From NCBI GenBank assembly GCA_946887045.1, contig CAMPKC010000074.1, forward strand, positions 1-17,313: a stretch of 17,313 nucleotides of DNA. Reading direction: 5' to 3'. Below are positions 12,635 to 17,313 of the stretch, piece after piece. The notes below the pieces were generated by a model. It saw only the letters and a program-made list of their open reading frames with translations. It ran no database searches and was not told the DNA's origin. Position 1 is the first letter of the stretch; each line of letters begins with the position of its first letter. A program made the translations under genes and the position numbers. Origin of the DNA: an uncultured Sphingobacteriaceae bacterium (GTDB lineage: Bacteria > Bacteroidota > Bacteroidia > Sphingobacteriales > Sphingobacteriaceae).

Positions 12635-12705
12635 GGAATTGTACAACTGGTTTTCTCTTATAACTTACGGTCGTACCGGCAAGTATAGTAATTAGTCGAT
12701 ACGGT

Positions 12706-12736
12706 AAAAGTATTGCTTTAATGATGCTTTTTTTTT
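12706..12736 (+). terminator. Terminator-like hairpin with T run after the sigma factor
   Basis: AAAAGTATTG (12706-12715) can pair with TGATGCTTTT (12722-12731) using three G-U pairs, leaving a six-base loop, and the 3' arm runs into a T9 tract ending at 12736. The position, between the sigma-factor gene and the HTCS, suits an intrinsic terminator, but the stem is AT-rich and weak. Confidence 0.35.
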
Positions 12737-12745
12737 AACTTGTTA

Positions 12746-12778
12746 TTTGTTCTGTAAGAAACCTTTCGATTCCATTTG
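12746..12778 (+). promoter_or_regulatory. Candidate Bacteroidetes promoter for the HTCS
   Basis: TTTG at 12746-12749 and TCCATTTG at 12771-12778 resemble the Bacteroidetes -33 (TTTG) and -7 (TAnnTTTG) elements, with one mismatch in the second and a 21-base spacer. It would give a leader of roughly 80 bases. The match is loose in AT-rich DNA, so confidence is low. Confidence 0.22.
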
Positions 12779-12867
12779 GTATGGTTGGATGGAATGTTTT
12801 ATATTATAACTGATTATCGTCGATTTAACAAATTTCAATTTTTTGTAGCGTATTTAACAGAGTTATA

Positions 12868-15800
12868 ATGTCGTTTCGATTCCTTATCTGTTTTGTATTT
12901 CTCTTCATTACGCTTATAAATACGTCTTTTCCCCAAAATATTTATTATTTAGGTTTAGAGCAGGGTTTATCTAACAATTCTGTCACCAGTATTTATAAAG
13001 ACAAGTACGGTTTTATGTGGTTTGGCACCTTAGATGGGTTGAATCGCTTTGACGGATATGGTTTTGTAAAATATCGAAAAAGAGTTCGCGATCCGCATAG
13101 TTTGAAAGATAACACTATATATGGAATCAGCGGAACGACGAACGGCAAATTGTATGTCGGGACCTCAAAAGGACTTAGTGTTTTAGATTATAAAAGTCTG
13201 AAATTTTCAAATGTCAGGTATAAATCTGCACGCCTTGCTGATGATTTAATTTTGCCCTTTAATGCAGAAGTGCAGTGTGTAAAGGCGAGAAAGGACAATG
13301 ATGTTTTTGTTGGCTCTGGCGGCTCGGGCCTGCTGGTATTAAAGCAGTCCTCCACTGTTTTGATTCAGATACCCTTGTACGATAACGCTGTCAGAAAGAC
13401 GGATTATAGCGTTGAATCTATTGGATTTGATAAGGAAGGGAATGTTTGGCTATTATGTAGCGGCTTCGGGTTAGGAAGGTACAATCCGAAACTCCATCGG
13501 GTTGAGATCGTCAATGCCACTGTAAAAAACGGCAAAAGCATGACGTTTAACTCCAATGGAGATTTGTGGATCGGTACCAATGCGGGGAAGTTATTTAAAT
13601 TCCTGAAAGCTTCAAATAAAATTGAGCCCTTTGATCTTCCTGGCGAAAAACTGGGACTTAACCGTATAATGGATGTTTGCTTCGAGAATGAGCGTCTGTT
13701 ATGGGTTTCAACGGATGGAAACGGATTATTCGCAGTTGACATCTTTTCCAAAACTCTGCTAAAAAACTTCACGCATTCCGAAAAATCTTTATTAAGTAAT
13801 GCCATAAATCCCATTTTTATTGACAGGGAATCACGAAAGTGGATAGGAACAATTAGGGGAGGAGTTAATATTATTGATCAAAAGAAGGATATCTTTAAAA
13901 CAATCAGAAATGAACCTTTTAAGAGTAATAGCTTAGCTCATAACACAGTTTTCTCACTCTGCGAAGATGGTGATGATATCTGGATCGGAACGGATGGTAA
14001 AGGCATTAGTGTTTGGAATAGAAAAACCAATAATTTTAAAAACCATTTTTTCAAAGTTGATAAAGATCATTTAGGTGCCAATCAAATCCCGTCAATAGTA
14101 AGGGATGACAAGGGTAATATATGGATCGGATCCTATGGTTCTGGGGTAACCATGTTTAATAAATCAACCCAAACGTTTGAGCCACTTCAGTTTCAGCAAC
14201 CGAACATGGGGAGCATATACGCTTTTCGCTTATTTATTGATAGCGAAAAAAAAGTTTGGGTAAGTTGCCTTAGAGGCCCTTCTGCCAATAAAGTAAAAAA
14301 GGGATTATACAAGTTTGACCCCGGGACTAATCAGTTTAAAAGTGTGCCCTACCCGGTTTTTAAGGATATATTTTCTATTGCTGAGGACCATTCTGGTAAT
14401 TTGTGGCTGGGGACAATAAACAGCATTTTAAAACTTAATAAGAAAACCGGAATAGTTATTCAATACCACATAGGCTTTTGTGTAAGAGCCATTGAAATTG
14501 ATAAAATCGGAAATGTTTGGATTGGAGCCTACGGAAGCGGCCTATGGAAATTGAGGCCATCGAATAACAAATTATCCCTTTATACCGAAGAAAATGGCTT
14601 ACCCAATGATGGCATTGTAAACATTGAGGAAGATAATCAGGGATATATTTGGCTGGCAACTAATAACGGCTTATCCAGATTTGATCCGAAGCAATTAAGA
14701 TTCGAGAACTTTCATTCAGATGACGGCCTTCAGTCGAATCAGTTCTATTACAATGCCTCGGCAAAATTAAGCACCGGCGAATTATTATTTGGTGGCATAA
14801 AAGGCTTTAATATTTTCAAGCCGTCCGACATTAAAACAGATAGGGTTTTTCCGTCTTTGATTATCACCGGCGTGAATGTCTTAAATGCGCCCATAACAGC
14901 AGAGAGTGAGTATCTCAACAACGCCACTGATGTTTTTAATATCAGACATATTTCTTTGCCGTTTGAGAAATCATTGTTTTCCCTGGATTTCGCAGCCCTT
15001 GAATACACCTTTCCTGAAAAAATACAATACGCATACATTTTAAGGGGGAAAGACAAGACTTGGAATTATATTAAAAATGGATTTCGCTCTGTAAGTTACA
15101 ACAGCTTAGCGGAGGGTAACTATACACTCGAAATTAAATCTACCAATGCATCCGGAGTTTGGAATTCTCAAAGTCGTATTGTGCAGGTCACTATTCTGCC
15201 TCCATGGTATCGAACCTGGTGGATGTATTGCTTATATGTTGCGTTTGCCGGAGGCGCTATCTATGCTTACATCCGTTATCAGAGACAGAAAGACCGGCTG
15301 AAATATGAAGTTAAATTAACTGCACTTAAAGCGGCTCAGGATGCTGAATTAAATGAAAAACGAGTGTCGTTCTTTACCAATGTTGCACATGAACTGAGAA
15401 CGCCGCTTACGCTAATCGTTAATCCAATAAAAGACCTTCTGACCAGCGATGGCGCGAATATCGATTCGGTAGACATAGGTGCTGTTTACAGAAATACCAG
15501 AAGGTTATTGAGTTTGGTAGATCAGTTATTGTTATTTAAGAGTACCGAAAATGAGGTTTCTGAACTAAAGCCTGAACTGTTAAATTTAAGTGAGCTATGT
15601 AATGAAGTATTTTTATGCTTTGTTAACCAGATCAAGGCAAAAGGTATTAAATATCACTTTGATGATCAAACAGAAAATTTGCATGTTTTCGCTGATAGAG
15701 AGAAGGTTGAAATCGTTCTGTTTAATCTTTTATCCAATGCAATTAAATATAGTGGCGAGAAAGGTTCCGTTTCTCTTGTTTTGATGAATAATGGTGACAC

Positions 15801-16968
15801 CGTTTCTGTATTGGTAAAAAATACAGGTCCTATCATTCCGTCTCATATAGGGAATCAACTGTTTGATAAATTTTACAGGCTCAATCAAAATAAAGGATTA
15901 TCACGAAAAAGTGGCTTTGGGGTTGGTTTATTTGTTTCGAAGAAAATTGCGGAGATGCAAAAAGGGAACCTAACCTATACGAGTGATGAGGAGAATGGAA
16001 CGATATTCACGTATCAATTGGCGAAGAATATGGAGAACATTTCTCCCGGTGTTCAGAGCGAAAAAGAAGGCCTTGATACACACTTTTTAGAGGAAATGTA
16101 TATGGATGTTCCAGAGCCTGCGGTAGAGGATGAAGAAACTATCTCGAAAAGTATGAGTCAGGTTTTTAGTGATGTTGTAGAAAAAAAACCTAACGTGCTT
16201 GTTGTAGATGATGCCATTGAGATACGGAGTTTTCTTGAGCAGATTTTGCGGGACAGATACAACGTATTCAAAGCTGAGAACGCAGAGGATGCGTTAGAAA
16301 TTGTTAAAAACGAAGAATTAGATATCATAGTTTCCGATATTATTATGCCTGGGATAAGCGGCGTTGAATTTTGTTCGGACATTAAAGAATCAAATGAGTT
16401 TAGCCACATCCCTGTAATTCTGCTCACAGGAACGTCATCACCAGAGGTTAAGCTTCAAGGCATTGAATGCGGTGCAGACGACTATATAACAAAGCCCTTC
16501 GAAAAACAACTTCTTTTAGCACGGATTAAAAGTATCTTGAAGGGACGGGATTCATTGAAAAAATATTTCTTTAATGAAGTTACTCTTCAAAGTAATAACG
16601 AGAAAGTCTCTGAAGAATATAGTGTTTTCCTGAAGAAAGGAATTGAGATTGTTGAGCGCCACCTTCAGGATAGCGAATTTAACGTCAGAATATTTATTGA
16701 GGAAATAGGAATGAGCCGATCGAATGTATTGAGAAGGGTTAAATCAATCTCAGGCCTCACTATTAGCGAATTTATCCGGTATATCCGTCTTAAAAAAGCG
16801 GCCGAACTGATGATCCAAACAGATATTCAAATTAAAGAAGTTGCCTTCGAAGTTGGAATTAATGATATTCGTTATTTCCGGCAACAGTTCAATAAGGTTT
16901 TCGGCATAAATCCTTCAGACTATATTAAAAAATATCGTCGTACGTTTTGGAAAGCACCTGGGAGTTGA
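12868..16968 (+). CDS. Hybrid two-component system sensor/regulator (HTCS)
   Basis: A 1366-residue one-protein signalling system in the inner membrane, of normal length for the family. A signal peptide (about 1-22) leads to a periplasmic sensor of about 13-14 Reg_prop-type blades, starting at GLSNNSVTSIYKDKYGFMWF and repeated as GNIWIGSYGSGV, GNVWIGAYGSGLWKL and similar, i.e. two seven-bladed propellers. A Y_Y_Y domain (about 685-778) and one membrane helix (about 784-804) follow. The kinase has His841 in NVAHELRTPLT, Asn957 in NLLSNAIKYS and the G-box SGFGVGL (1015-1021). The receiver has Asp1114/Asp1115, phospho-acceptor Asp1157 in VSDIIMPG and Lys1209 in ITKPF. The end (about 1262-1360) is an AraC-type DNA-binding domain with EVAFEVGINDIRYF and FGINPSDYIKKY. 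All signalling residues are present. It most likely senses an oligosaccharide released from the target glycan and activates the upstream operon; ligand and sites are unknown. Confidence 0.95.
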   Translation: MSFRFLICFVFLFITLINTSFPQNIYYLGLEQGLSNNSVTSIYKDKYGFMWFGTLDGLNRFDGYGFVKYRKRVRDPHSLKDNTIYGISGTTNGKLYVGTSKGLSVLDYKSLKFSNVRYKSARLADDLILPFNAEVQCVKARKDNDVFVGSGGSGLLVLKQSSTVLIQIPLYDNAVRKTDYSVESIGFDKEGNVWLLCSGFGLGRYNPKLHRVEIVNATVKNGKSMTFNSNGDLWIGTNAGKLFKFLKASNKIEPFDLPGEKLGLNRIMDVCFENERLLWVSTDGNGLFAVDIFSKTLLKNFTHSEKSLLSNAINPIFIDRESRKWIGTIRGGVNIIDQKKDIFKTIRNEPFKSNSLAHNTVFSLCEDGDDIWIGTDGKGISVWNRKTNNFKNHFFKVDKDHLGANQIPSIVRDDKGNIWIGSYGSGVTMFNKSTQTFEPLQFQQPNMGSIYAFRLFIDSEKKVWVSCLRGPSANKVKKGLYKFDPGTNQFKSVPYPVFKDIFSIAEDHSGNLWLGTINSILKLNKKTGIVIQYHIGFCVRAIEIDKIGNVWIGAYGSGLWKLRPSNNKLSLYTEENGLPNDGIVNIEEDNQGYIWLATNNGLSRFDPKQLRFENFHSDDGLQSNQFYYNASAKLSTGELLFGGIKGFNIFKPSDIKTDRVFPSLIITGVNVLNAPITAESEYLNNATDVFNIRHISLPFEKSLFSLDFAALEYTFPEKIQYAYILRGKDKTWNYIKNGFRSVSYNSLAEGNYTLEIKSTNASGVWNSQSRIVQVTILPPWYRTWWMYCLYVAFAGGAIYAYIRYQRQKDRLKYEVKLTALKAAQDAELNEKRVSFFTNVAHELRTPLTLIVNPIKDLLTSDGANIDSVDIGAVYRNTRRLLSLVDQLLLFKSTENEVSELKPELLNLSELCNEVFLCFVNQIKAKGIKYHFDDQTENLHVFADREKVEIVLFNLLSNAIKYSGEKGSVSLVLMNNGDTVSVLVKNTGPIIPSHIGNQLFDKFYRLNQNKGLSRKSGFGVGLFVSKKIAEMQKGNLTYTSDEENGTIFTYQLAKNMENISPGVQSEKEGLDTHFLEEMYMDVPEPAVEDEETISKSMSQVFSDVVEKKPNVLVVDDAIEIRSFLEQILRDRYNVFKAENAEDALEIVKNEELDIIVSDIIMPGISGVEFCSDIKESNEFSHIPVILLTGTSSPEVKLQGIECGADDYITKPFEKQLLLARIKSILKGRDSLKKYFFNEVTLQSNNEKVSEEYSVFLKKGIEIVERHLQDSEFNVRIFIEEIGMSRSNVLRRVKSISGLTISEFIRYIRLKKAAELMIQTDIQIKEVAFEVGINDIRYFRQQFNKVFGINPSDYIKKYRRTFWKAPGS

Positions 16969-16989
16969 TCTCATGCGGACGGGGTCGAG

Positions 16990-17012
16990 CTTTTCTTCCG
17001 AAGGCAGAGAAG
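16990..17012 (+). terminator. Hairpin downstream of the HTCS, possible transcript end
   Basis: CTTTTCT (16990-16996) pairs with AGAGAAG (17006-17012) with one G-U pair; after a one-base mismatch, CC and GG close a GAA loop. It begins 22 bases after the HTCS stop. No T tract follows, as for the hairpin behind the glycosidase operon. Confidence 0.35.
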
Positions 17013-17136
17013 CAGACTAACCTATAGTGGATAACCCTCCCACCAAGCCATCTACTCAATTTGCCAATCTTTTTCTGAATGCATTCCAATGATGGGATTG
17101 ATATTTCTTCTATCGAAAATCAAAAAGTAAAAAGTA

Positions 17137-17220
17137 CTGATCGCCCCGACTCTTAAATCTGGATCATTCATACCTCTTTAGTGGCGGAGGTGATTATGTC
17201 AGTTTAACTTGATCGCCCCC
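17137..17220. repeat. Two direct copies of a TGATCGCCCC motif
   Basis: CTGATCGCCCC at 17137-17147 and TTGATCGCCCCC at 17209-17220 share ten identical bases, spaced 72 bases apart. The second is preceded by GTCAGTTTAAC and by a degenerate inverted version around GGAGGTGATTA (17187-17197). Closely spaced repeats of this general type occur at the ends of IS21-family insertion sequences, so this may be an element end or remnant; no transposase is visible. Confidence 0.35.
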
Positions 17221-17313
17221 ATAAAAAGCGCGATTTAAAATCTGCTTGAAAAATCTTTCCAGCACAGAGTATCCAAGCGATTGATTCTCAGTCTTGCTAA
17301 AAACTCGTAAGAA

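Larger units (their letters stand above)
12557..12867. other. Intergenic region between sigma factor and HTCS
   Basis: This stretch of 311 bases has no gene that I can support. From left to right it holds a T10-like run shortly after the sigma-factor stop, an inverted repeat at 12618-12634, a terminator-like hairpin at 12706-12736, a candidate promoter at 12746-12778 overlapped by a second inverted repeat (ATTCCAT 12769-12775, ATGGAAT 12789-12795), and an AT-rich leader to the HTCS. Its length and content suggest that the HTCS has its own promoter. Confidence 0.55.
16969..17313. other. Non-coding right end of the window
   Basis: I see no gene supported in these 345 bases. They hold the hairpin listed separately and two TGATCGCCCC motifs, and become AT-rich towards the edge. 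On the minus strand an open frame enters from the right edge and stops at 17196-17194, giving 39 residues that I do not recognise; it could be the tail of a gene outside the window or chance. Confidence 0.5.

Noticed and set aside
17235..17312. Second minus-strand frame at the right edge as a transposase tail
   Set aside because: The 25 residues before the stop do not match any transposase C-terminus I know, and the stretch is too short to judge.

Overview
This looks like a chromosomal piece of a Bacteroidetes genome, most likely a Pedobacter/Mucilaginibacter-type member of the Sphingobacteriaceae. The grounds are a polysaccharide-utilisation gene cluster, a hybrid two-component system (HTCS) regulator of the Bacteroidetes type, weak ribosome-binding sites, signal peptides ending in A/G-Q, and moderate-to-low GC. 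No database could be searched, so the genus is an inference.

Layout. Bases 1-128 (minus strand) hold the N-terminal part of a DUF2200 protein that runs off the left edge. A 361-base divergent intergenic region follows. Bases 490-11457 carry six plus-strand genes with gaps of only 14-53 bases, presumably one operon: a GH43 enzyme with a C-terminal beta-sandwich domain, a LacZ-type GH2 beta-galactosidase, a divergent five-bladed-propeller glycosidase, a GH43 enzyme with an F5/8 type C (CBM32-like) domain, a GH51 alpha-L-arabinofuranosidase with an extra GH43-like N-terminal domain, and a second simple GH43 protein. A hairpin directly after the last stop probably marks the end of the transcript. 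Next come a non-coding stretch with two long C runs, an ECF sigma factor, another non-coding stretch with inverted repeats and a candidate terminator, and the 1366-residue HTCS. The last 345 bases have no recognisable gene but hold a hairpin and two copies of a TGATCGCCCC motif.

How it fits together. The enzymes suggest removal of arabinofuranosyl units (GH51, GH43) and beta-galactosyl units (GH2) from an arabinose- and galactose-containing plant glycan such as pectic arabinogalactan or arabinan side chains. All six enzymes have cleavable signal peptides without a lipobox, so they are expected in the periplasm, working on imported oligosaccharides. The HTCS would sense one such oligosaccharide in the periplasm and activate the operon. 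No SusC/SusD pair and no surface endo-enzyme lies in the window, so uptake must be encoded elsewhere or just outside.

The most unusual points are the degenerate GH43-like domain fused to GH51, the hard-to-place propeller enzyme at 5164-6207, the ECF sigma factor with no anti-sigma partner next to an HTCS, and the C-rich motifs on both sides of the regulator pair. I found no clearly new type of system; this is best read as a somewhat unusual arabinose/galactose glycan degradation locus.
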